Of a stretch of DNA of 13,628 nt, positions 5,576 through 11,697 are shown one piece after another (position 1 is the first letter of the stretch; every line of letters starts with the position of its first letter). The position numbers and the translations under genes are program-made. Under the pieces are notes generated by a model that saw nothing but the letters and a program-made list of their open reading frames with translations, had not been told where the DNA came from and made no database searches. Source of the DNA: an uncultured Collinsella sp. (lineage in GTDB: Bacteria; Actinomycetota; Coriobacteriia; Coriobacteriales; Coriobacteriaceae). The stretch spans positions 1 to 13,628 of the forward strand of contig URLR01000052.1 in assembly GCA_900548815.1 (NCBI GenBank). The letters are read 5' to 3'.

Positions 5576-8029
5576 ATGGCCGAGCAACTTTCGCTGTTTG
5601 GTTCGCCGGAACCGGAGGAGACTACGGTGGCATCGGCATCCGCTGCTGCCCCAGCCAAGCCCGAGCCTGCACCTGAGCCCATCGCTGCCTATGCGAGCGT
5701 GGTCCTCGACATCCCGACGCGTGCGCTGTCCGAGCCGTTTGCCTATGGCATTCCTCAACCCCTTGCCAATGAGGCGCAGATCGGATCCACGGTCCTGGTC
5801 CACTTTGGTAACCGTGCGGCCGCGGGCTATATCGTCGACATTGCGCCTGAGCTGGGCGATCTGCAGGGTAACAACGCCCTCGACCCCGTGCGCATTAAAG
5901 CCATCGAGGCTATCCTCAGCAAACCGCTCTTTACCGCAGAGGCCGCCCGCATCGCACGCTGGATGAGCCGCGAGTACGTCGCAACGCTTTCCGAGTGCCT
6001 GCGTCTGTTCTTGCCCCCGGGCGGCAGCCCGCGTGTGGTCAAGGGCGACGACGGCGTGTGGGCCGTTGAGCGCCCCGCCGTCAAGCCTATCCAAAATCGC
6101 TGGGTCATGCTCACGCCCGAGGGCTTCGACTATACGCCTCCCAAAACGGCGGTCCGCCAGCGTCAGCTCATCGAGGCACTACGGTGCGGCCCGGTCACAA
6201 CGCGCGACCTCAACCTGCTCTACAACAGCATGTCGGCGACCATCAAGGCGCTCGAAAAACGTGGTGTCGTCGTGGTGGAGGAGCGTCGCGCCTGGCGTGG
6301 CTGCAGCGAGCAGACCACGCTGTCCTCGGCAAGCGGTAAGGCACCAGTCGCGCTCACGAACGGCCAGCAGCAGGCGCTCGCGCAGATTGAGCGCGATCGT
6401 CTGGACGCTCATGGCGACGTGGTGCTGGTCGACGGCGTCACCGGCTCCGGCAAAACCGAGGTTTACCTCTCCGCCATCGAACGCGTACTCGCGGCTGGCC
6501 GCTCAGCCTGCGTGCTCGTGCCCGAGATATCGCTGACGGCCCAGACCGTCGGCCGCTTCCGCTCTCGCTTTGGCGAGACGGTCGCCGTGTTCCATTCGCG
6601 CCTCTCGGCCGGCGAGCGCCTGGACCAGTGGGATATGGTCGCCAGCGGTGCCGCACGCGTGGTCGTGGGCGCCCGCTCGGCGCTCTTTTGTCCGCTCAGC
6701 GACTTGGGCCTCATTATCATCGACGAGGAGCACGAGACCAGCTACAAGCAGGGTTCCAGCCCGCGCTACCACGCGCGCGAGGTGGCGGCCGAGATGGCGC
6801 GCCGCTACCGCTGCCCGCTCGTGTTGGGCTCCGCCACGCCTTCTGCCGAGGCCCTCGACCGCTGCCGCCGCGGCACGTACAACGGTGCCACCTGGACGCG
6901 CGTCGAGATGCCCGAGCGCCCGGGGCATGCCGTGCTGCCCACGGTTCGCATTGCCGACCTGCGCCGCGAGTTCTCGCACGGCAGTCGCTCCATGTTCTCA
7001 AAACCGCTGATGGAAGGCCTGGAACGTGTGGTCGAGCGTCGCGAGAAGGCCGTGCTGCTGCATAACCGCCGCGGCTTTGCGCCATTCCTTATGTGCCGCG
7101 AGTGCGGCTGCGTGCCCACCTGCAACCACTGCTCCACCGCGCTTACGTATCACGAGCGCACGCACACGCTGCAGTGCCACACCTGTGGATCGTCCTGGCG
7201 CGTGCAGCCCTATCCCGCGCCCACGAGCCGTTGCCCCAAATGTGGCAGTCGCTACCTGGCAAAAATGGGTCTGGGCACGCAGCAGATTGAGGACGCACTG
7301 CACCAGATGCTTCCCGAGGATGTCGCCATTATTCGCATGGATGCCGATTCCACGCGCGGTAAGGATGCGCACAAAAAGCTGCTCGAGCAGTTCGATGCGG
7401 CAGATTGCGCCGTGTTGCTGGGCACCCAAATGATCGCAAAGGGTCTCGACTTTCCCGAGGTCACGCTCGTAGGCGTGGTCAATGCCGACTTCGCCCTCAA
7501 GCTGCCCGACTTTCGCGCAGGGGAGCGCGCCTACGACCTGCTGGAACAGGTGGCGGGCCGTGCCGGTCGCGGCGATCGCCCCGGCGAGGTGATCATCCAG
7601 ACCTACCTGCCCGAGGATCCGGTCATCCGCGCCGTCGCTGAGCATGACCGTTCGATCTTTACCGACTACGACCTGGATCAGCGCCGCGACGCGCTATACC
7701 CGCCGTTTGTTCGCCTGGTCAACATCTTGGTGTGGTCGGCGAACCGAGACAACGCGCAAGACTACATCGGGCGCATTGCAAAGCTTCTTAAGCGCCGCTG
7801 GCATGCCGCCGCGCCCGACTTTTTGCGGGCGGGGAGTGCCGTGCCGCAGGTGCTGGGCCCGGCTTCGTGTGTAATCGAGAGAGCCAAGGACCGTTACCGC
7901 TTCCATCTGCTTGTGAAGTCACCGGTAGGGTACCATGTCTCTGATGATATCGACGCCTGCCTCAAAGAGGTGGGCTCCGTGCGCGGCGTGAGCGTGAGCG
8001 TTGACGTCGACGCCTATGATTTGATGTAA
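5576..8029 (+). CDS. priA: Primosomal replication-restart helicase PriA (primosomal protein N')
   Basis: The 817-residue superfamily-2 DNA helicase recognises stalled forks and reloads the replicative helicase. Order: N-terminal 3'-DNA-binding domain (~37-145), winged-helix linker (~180-250), helicase lobe 1 with Walker A GVTGSGKT (287-294), DEEH box (383-386) and GSATPS (418-423), then the zinc module with eight cysteines in four pairs (C507/C510, C516/C519, C534/C537, C553/C556), lobe 2 with GTQMIAKGLDFP (616-627) and QVAGRAGRG (658-666), and the C-terminal domain (~690-817). All motifs are intact. A ~35-residue Ala/Pro/Glu-rich tail precedes the first domain and begins MAEQLSLFG; QLSLF is a textbook sliding-clamp-binding motif (see findings). 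AGGAGG (5560-5565) is ten bases before the ATG, slightly long. No clear promoter is visible in the 30 bases after the gltX terminator. def follows 18 bases later, so they are likely co-transcribed. Confidence 0.97.
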   Translation: MAEQLSLFGSPEPEETTVASASAAAPAKPEPAPEPIAAYASVVLDIPTRALSEPFAYGIPQPLANEAQIGSTVLVHFGNRAAAGYIVDIAPELGDLQGNNALDPVRIKAIEAILSKPLFTAEAARIARWMSREYVATLSECLRLFLPPGGSPRVVKGDDGVWAVERPAVKPIQNRWVMLTPEGFDYTPPKTAVRQRQLIEALRCGPVTTRDLNLLYNSMSATIKALEKRGVVVVEERRAWRGCSEQTTLSSASGKAPVALTNGQQQALAQIERDRLDAHGDVVLVDGVTGSGKTEVYLSAIERVLAAGRSACVLVPEISLTAQTVGRFRSRFGETVAVFHSRLSAGERLDQWDMVASGAARVVVGARSALFCPLSDLGLIIIDEEHETSYKQGSSPRYHAREVAAEMARRYRCPLVLGSATPSAEALDRCRRGTYNGATWTRVEMPERPGHAVLPTVRIADLRREFSHGSRSMFSKPLMEGLERVVERREKAVLLHNRRGFAPFLMCRECGCVPTCNHCSTALTYHERTHTLQCHTCGSSWRVQPYPAPTSRCPKCGSRYLAKMGLGTQQIEDALHQMLPEDVAIIRMDADSTRGKDAHKKLLEQFDAADCAVLLGTQMIAKGLDFPEVTLVGVVNADFALKLPDFRAGERAYDLLEQVAGRAGRGDRPGEVIIQTYLPEDPVIRAVAEHDRSIFTDYDLDQRRDALYPPFVRLVNILVWSANRDNAQDYIGRIAKLLKRRWHAAAPDFLRAGSAVPQVLGPASCVIERAKDRYRFHLLVKSPVGYHVSDDIDACLKEVGSVRGVSVSVDVDAYDLM

Positions 8030-8047
8030 CAACCCGAAAGGATGGCC

Positions 8048-8584
8048 ATGGAAGCCAACGGAATCGTACTGTCGCCCGACCCTCGTCTGCGCCAGGAGTG
8101 CGCCGTCATCGAGGAAATCACCCCGGCGATCGAGGCGCTTGCCGAGAAGATGAAGAAGATGATGTTCGAGAACGGCGGCTGCGGTCTGGCTGCTCCGCAG
8201 ATCGGCGAGCTCATCCAACTCGTTACTATCGACTGCGACTACAGCGATAAGAACGACTACGACCCGTACGTGCTCATCAATCCCGTCATTGTTGAGCAGA
8301 GCGACCATCTGGTGCCGTTTAGCGAGGGCTGCCTGTCTATCCCCGGCATTAGCTGCGAAATTGAGCGTCCTGACCATGTCGTCGTCGAGGCGTATGACCT
8401 GGACGCCAACCTGATTCGCTACGAGGCCTCGGGCGATCTGTTCTGCGTGTGCCTGCAGCACGAGATCGATCACCTGCACGGCAACACCATGTTCGAGCGC
8501 CTTAAGCCCATGCAGAGGATCAAGGCGGTCAAGGAGTACCAGGACGCCCTGGCCCGCGGCGCTCGACCGGGCGAGACGGAGTAG
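8048..8584 (+). CDS. def: Peptide deformylase
   Basis: The 178-residue metalloenzyme removes the formyl group from the initiator methionine of new proteins. The three family motifs are present: GCGLAAPQ (44-51), EGCLS (93-97) and QHEIDH (137-142). C95, H138 and H142 are the metal ligands and E139 the catalytic base. Start choice: ATG 8042 directly abuts GAAAGG (8036-8041) and cannot be served by it, whereas the in-frame ATG at 8048 is six bases away, so I prefer 8048 (MEANGIVLSP). It is in the same run as priA upstream; its partner in the formylation cycle, fmt, lies 328 bases downstream beyond a palindrome and a terminator, which is looser than the usual tight def-fmt spacing. Codons are C-ending like priA and gltX. 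Confidence 0.97.
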   Translation: MEANGIVLSPDPRLRQECAVIEEITPAIEALAEKMKKMMFENGGCGLAAPQIGELIQLVTIDCDYSDKNDYDPYVLINPVIVEQSDHLVPFSEGCLSIPGISCEIERPDHVVVEAYDLDANLIRYEASGDLFCVCLQHEIDHLHGNTMFERLKPMQRIKAVKEYQDALARGARPGETE

Positions 8585-8592
8585 GTTCCACC

Positions 8593-8694
8593 GTCCCCGG
8601 TGCTGAGCGTCCACATATCATCCCGTGCTCAAACATTCTCGCTTCGCTGCGAAACTGCGCGCGGGACGATATGTGGGCGCTCAGCACCGGGGAC
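8593..8694. repeat. Long intergenic palindrome after def (33-base arms, two mismatches)
   Basis: Bases 8593-8625 and 8662-8694 are inverted repeats identical at 31 of 33 positions; the outer 17 bases (GTCCCCGGTGCTGAGCG) match perfectly. One mismatch (8610/8677) is a U-G wobble in plus-strand RNA, the other (8620/8667) an A-C mismatch. The 36-base centre contains TTCGC-T-GCGAA (8643-8653), a small stem. It starts eight bases after the def stop and has no following U-tract, so it is not a standard intrinsic terminator. Confidence 0.87.
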
Positions 8695-8770
8695 TGCGTT
8701 GTTCTGGCTCGGTTCGCCCGGGTGCCGTTGGGCCAGGGATGGGCGTCTTCGCTGATAATTGCTTTGTTGG

Positions 8771-8806
8771 AAGAGCTGCTTTTATTGCGGCTCTTTCTTT
8801 GGTTTT
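8771..8806 (+). terminator. Likely terminator of the priA-def unit
   Basis: AAGAGCTGC (8771-8779) pairs with GCGGCTCTT (8787-8795), nine base pairs including one U-G, around the loop TTTTATT, followed by TCTTTGGTTTT. It lies almost 190 bases past def, implying that def and fmt may be separate transcripts. Confidence 0.68.
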
Positions 8807-8912
8807 GGGTATATTTGTTCTTGTTGAATTGTTATTGCGGATGGGTGCGCTTGCGACCTGGAACGCTTTTTTGTAGCCGTCTCGGCTCGTTATTGAGAGG
8901 AGACTAACTTTT

Positions 8913-9833
8913 ATGCGTATTGTGTTTATGGGTACGCCTGATTTTGCTGTGCCTTCGCTGACTACGGTTGTTGAAGCTGGGAATGAGATTGCGCTTGTTG
9001 TTACTCGTCCTGATGCTGTTCGTGGGCGTGGCAAGAAACTTGAGCCGTCTCCTGTTAAGGCCAAGGCGCTTGAGCTGGGGTTGCCGGTTGTTGAGGCTAA
9101 TCGTATGACGCCTGAGGTTGTTGAGGCGCTTCAGGCTGCCCAGGCTGACATTTTCTGTGTGGCTGCTTATGGTTGCATTTTGCCTGATGACGTGCTGCAT
9201 ATGGCACCGCTCGGCATTGTGAATGTCCATGCGTCCTTGCTGCCTCGTTGGCGTGGGGCTGCTCCCATTCAGCGTGCCATTCTTGCTGGTGATGAGATTG
9301 CTGGCGTTTCCATTATGCGCATTGGGCATGGCGTGGATACTGGTGCTTATTGTGCTCAGGCTTCCACGTCGGTTGCCGGTAAGCATACTGAGGCGCTGAC
9401 CATGGAGCTTGGTGAGCTTGGCGGCAAACTGCTTGCCGATACGCTTCCTTCTCTTGCCGATGGCACCGCCGTGTGGACTGATCAGGATGAGGCACTCGTT
9501 ACCCATGCTGCCAAGATTTCCAAGCTGGAGATGCGTCTGGATCCGCAGATGGCTGCGCTCGATTGCGTGCGTCATGTGCTCGCCTCGTCCGACACCGCGC
9601 CTGCTCGTTGCGTGATTGCCGGCAAGACCGTGCGCGTGCTCAATGCTGCGCCGGCTGATGTGTCGCTTGGCGAGGGCACTGTTGACGTTAAAAACAAGCG
9701 TGTTTACCTCGGTCTTTCCGATGGCACGGTTGAGTTGCTCGAGGTTAAGCCTGATGGCAAGCGTGCTATGGCCGCTTCTGCCTGGGCTGCTGGCCTGCAG
9801 GGTGCCGATCTTTCGTGGGGTGTTTTGTCATGA
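8913..9833 (+). CDS. fmt: Methionyl-tRNA formyltransferase
   Basis: The 306-residue enzyme formylates Met-tRNA(fMet) using 10-formyltetrahydrofolate before translation initiation. The catalytic domain (~1-205) has FMGTPDFAVPSL (5-16), VNVHASLLPRWRGAAPIQ (103-120) and GVDTG (140-144); N104, H106 and D142 are the catalytic triad. The C-terminal domain (~206-306) is the tRNA-binding OB-like part. Length and motifs are normal. GAGAGGAG (8895-8902) ten bases before ATG supports the start. The TGA stop overlaps the rsmB ATG by four bases (ATGA), implying translational coupling. Codon use at the beginning is unlike the upstream genes: in the first 49 codons I counted 17 ending in G or C (one in C), against 35 of 49 at the start of gltX. 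Confidence 0.97.
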   Translation: MRIVFMGTPDFAVPSLTTVVEAGNEIALVVTRPDAVRGRGKKLEPSPVKAKALELGLPVVEANRMTPEVVEALQAAQADIFCVAAYGCILPDDVLHMAPLGIVNVHASLLPRWRGAAPIQRAILAGDEIAGVSIMRIGHGVDTGAYCAQASTSVAGKHTEALTMELGELGGKLLADTLPSLADGTAVWTDQDEALVTHAAKISKLEMRLDPQMAALDCVRHVLASSDTAPARCVIAGKTVRVLNAAPADVSLGEGTVDVKNKRVYLGLSDGTVELLEVKPDGKRAMAASAWAAGLQGADLSWGVLS

Positions 9834-11230
9834 GCAAGCTGTCTCCTGCGCGCAAGCTTGCGCTCGATGTGCTAATGGAGGCCGATCGCCGCGGCATGTA
9901 TGCGCGTGACGTGCTGTCCTCTCGCGCATCGGCCAAGGCTATTGACCAGCGCGATTCCGCTTTTGCCGCGCGTTTGGCGCTCGGTGTTGCCGCCACGCAG
10001 GGCATTTTGGACGAACTGCTCGATCAGTTTCTTGATAAGCCTAAAAAGGTTGCGCCGCGCGTTCGCATGGCGCTTCGTATCTCGGCCTTCGAGATGCTCT
10101 ATCTGTATACGCCTGGTCGCGTTGCCGTAAGTCAGGGTGTTGAGCTGGTGCGCAGCGGTGCTAAGTCCGCCGCTGGTTTGGCTAACGCCGTACTGCATAA
10201 GGTCGCGGACAATATTGAGGACTTTGCCACGGCGTCTGATGTGGATGAGTCTGAGCGACGCTTGGTTCGTCTGTCGCGCCTGATGGGTCTGCCGCGTTGG
10301 CTGTGCGCTCGCATTATGGCATCGTTCGACACGCCAGAGGGTGCGCTTAACTTTGCCGGCAATCTGGCCCCCGCGCCGCTGGCCCTGCATGAGAACGCCT
10401 TTGCGACCAAGCCCGATCCGTATGTCTCGCAGCTTGTGGCACCCGTGTTCCCGGGTTGTCATGCGCCGGTTGATGCCCAGGTTACCGTTGCTTCGGGTGT
10501 GTTTGAGCGTGCTGCCGCGGTGGCATCTGATCTCAACGCGCAGCTTATCGCCACGGCAGCCACGCGCCCTGGAAGCTGCCTTGAGATTGGTGCCGGTCGT
10601 GGCACCAAGACCTATGTGATGATGTGTCAGGCCAAGCGTGCGGGCTATGAGCGTCAGCATACGGCGCTCGATCTGCATGATCGCAAGTGCGATCTGAATC
10701 TCGCTCGTCTGCATAAGGCCGGTATTCAGGGCGTTCGTACGGTTTCGGGTGATGCCTGCGAGCTTGATGAGGTGCTCACATCTTTTGATGCCATGCTTGG
10801 CGAGCCGGTTAAGTTCGACACGGTCTTTATCGATGCGCCGTGCTCGGGCACCGGCACCATGCGCCGTCATCCCGAGATCCCGTGGCGCCTGACCGAAAAC
10901 GATGTGACGGTTGAGCTGCCCAAACTGCAGCTGACGATGCTCAAGGAAGCCGCCGCGCGCGTGGCCGGCGGCGGCGAGCTCATCTATGCGACGTGCTCGG
11001 TCTTCGACGAGGAGAACACGCAGGTGGTGGACGCGTTCCTCGCTTCTTCCGAGGGCGCCGGCTTTAGCGTGGCACCGCTTTCCGAGGCACTGATTCTGCA
11101 ACTCCCCGAGTTCGATCAGGCCAAGAAGCTCGTCTCCGTACGTCAGAACGATCGAGGCCTCTTCCAAAGCGTCCCTGTAAACGCCGACTCCTACGACGGC
11201 CACTTCTGCGCCAGAATGGTCCACAAGTAA
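9830..11230 (+). CDS. rsmB: 16S rRNA (cytosine-967-C5)-methyltransferase RsmB
   Basis: The 466-residue enzyme uses S-adenosylmethionine to make 5-methylcytosine at position 967 (E. coli numbering) of 16S rRNA. Residues ~5-140 are the NusB-like RNA-binding domain. The methyltransferase domain (~160-466) has the SAM loop LEIGAGRGTKT (251-261), the motif DAPCSGTGTMRRHPE (335-349; C338) and TCS (388-390; C389, the expected catalytic nucleophile). The SAM loop departs from the usual CAAPGGKT form of this family. Start choice: an upstream in-frame ATG at 9815 lies inside fmt; ATG 9830, within the ATGA overlap and nine bases after GTGGGG, fits coupling and homologous N-termini. Codons are mixed at the beginning and C-rich by the end. 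A palindrome starts seven bases after the stop. Confidence 0.95.
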   Translation: MSKLSPARKLALDVLMEADRRGMYARDVLSSRASAKAIDQRDSAFAARLALGVAATQGILDELLDQFLDKPKKVAPRVRMALRISAFEMLYLYTPGRVAVSQGVELVRSGAKSAAGLANAVLHKVADNIEDFATASDVDESERRLVRLSRLMGLPRWLCARIMASFDTPEGALNFAGNLAPAPLALHENAFATKPDPYVSQLVAPVFPGCHAPVDAQVTVASGVFERAAAVASDLNAQLIATAATRPGSCLEIGAGRGTKTYVMMCQAKRAGYERQHTALDLHDRKCDLNLARLHKAGIQGVRTVSGDACELDEVLTSFDAMLGEPVKFDTVFIDAPCSGTGTMRRHPEIPWRLTENDVTVELPKLQLTMLKEAAARVAGGGELIYATCSVFDEENTQVVDAFLASSEGAGFSVAPLSEALILQLPEFDQAKKLVSVRQNDRGLFQSVPVNADSYDGHFCARMVHK

Positions 11231-11236
11231 CAATTA

Positions 11237-11303
11237 AGTTGCGGTGAAATAGGGATTGAATAGCGGCTTCCACCCGCCAAACAGTCCTTATTTCACCGCA
11301 ACT
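11237..11303. repeat. Long intergenic palindrome after rsmB (22-base arms)
   Basis: Bases 11237-11258 and 11282-11303 pair along 22 positions, 20 as Watson-Crick pairs (the outer 15, AGTTGCGGTGAAATA, without interruption) and two as G-U wobbles in plus-strand RNA. The centre can form GCGG (11263-11266) with CCGC (11274-11277). It lies between convergent rsmB and the zinc-ribbon gene and has no U-tract on either side; the real terminator is the separate hairpin at 11335-11362. Confidence 0.85.
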
Positions 11304-11321
11304 CATAGAGCTACCTGCAAC

Positions 11322-11362
11322 ACAAAAAGAATTAGCCCCGCGATCGGTGTTGATCGCGGGGC
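11322..11362 (-). terminator. Rho-independent terminator of the zinc-ribbon gene
   Basis: GCCCCGCGATC (11335-11345) pairs with GATCGCGGGGC (11352-11362), an 11-bp stem with a 6-base loop. On the minus strand it is followed by TAATTCTTTTTG. It begins 10 bases past the stop codon at 11373. The plus-strand side (CGCGTTGTTTC) could give weak termination for rsmB. Confidence 0.88.
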
Positions 11363-11372
11363 CGCGTTGTTT

Positions 11373-11609
11373 CTAGTGGTTATGCGGGCAGTTGGCGCAG
11401 CAGCCGCTGGTGGCGCTGGTGCTGGCGCCACCGCTTCGCTGGTCGGTGTTGTAGAAACCGCTACCCTCAAATTTAATGCCGCTGGCCGAGAAGGTCTTGG
11501 CCGCCGGGGCACCGCAGCTGGGGCACACGACCTCGGGAGTCTCGGACATGGGATGCTCAACCTCAAACACGTTGCCGCAGCTCGAGCACTTGTAATCGTA
11601 GCGCGCCAT
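11373..11609 (-). CDS. Small FmdB-family zinc-ribbon protein
   Basis: The 78-residue protein begins MARYDYKCSSCGNVFEVEHP and has two CxxC knuckles (C8/C11 and C29/C32) forming one zinc ribbon, followed by GIKFEGSGFYNTD (44-56), which is typical of FmdB-type putative regulatory proteins. Their function is not settled; FmdB was named from the formamidase region of Methylophilus, and most members are uncharacterised. The C-terminus (GCCANCPHNH, 69-78) adds three cysteines and two histidines after a Ser/Gly/Thr linker and may bind a second metal. AAGGA about six bases before ATG supports the start. It follows the glucanotransferase gene by 88 bases with a hairpin between, so it may have its own promoter or be read through. 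Confidence 0.88.
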   Translation of the reverse strand: MARYDYKCSSCGNVFEVEHPMSETPEVVCPSCGAPAAKTFSASGIKFEGSGFYNTDQRSGGASTSATSGCCANCPHNH

Positions 11610-11627
11610 AATACTTCCTTTTCAGCA

Positions 11628-11653
11628 CAAAGCGGGCAGATTACTCTGCCCGC
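11628..11653 (-). terminator. Terminator-like hairpin after the GH13-GH77 gene
   Basis: GCGGGCAGA (11632-11640) and TCTGCCCGC (11645-11653) form a perfect 9-bp stem with a 4-base loop. On the minus strand only CTTTGTG follows, so the U-tract is short and termination may be partial, allowing read-through into the zinc-ribbon gene. Confidence 0.62.
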
Positions 11654-11697
11654 AAAAATTCAAACGTCTGTAACTGTACCCTATATCGGGGGTTTTA

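Larger units (their letters stand above)
8585..8912. other. 328-base spacer between def and fmt
   Basis: It holds the long palindrome 8593-8694 and the terminator-like hairpin 8771-8806 (both listed), and the fmt ribosome-binding site GAGAGGAG (8895-8902). The part after about 8750 is markedly T-rich on the plus strand. Two short open frames here (8625-8876 and 8671-8907) overlap the palindrome arm, lack Shine-Dalgarno sites and are not credible genes. I do not see a clean -35/-10 pair for fmt; TATATT (8811-8816) is a possible -10. Confidence 0.6.

Noticed and set aside
8625..8876. 83-residue frame with a hydrophobic segment between def and fmt
   Set aside because: Its first part is the arm and centre of the palindrome, the hydrophobic part comes from T-rich spacer including a terminator hairpin, and there is no Shine-Dalgarno site.
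9872..11233. 453-residue open frame antisense to rsmB
   Set aside because: It is a shadow of the GC-rich rsmB frame. It has no recognisable domains and no ribosome-binding site, while rsmB carries all catalytic motifs.
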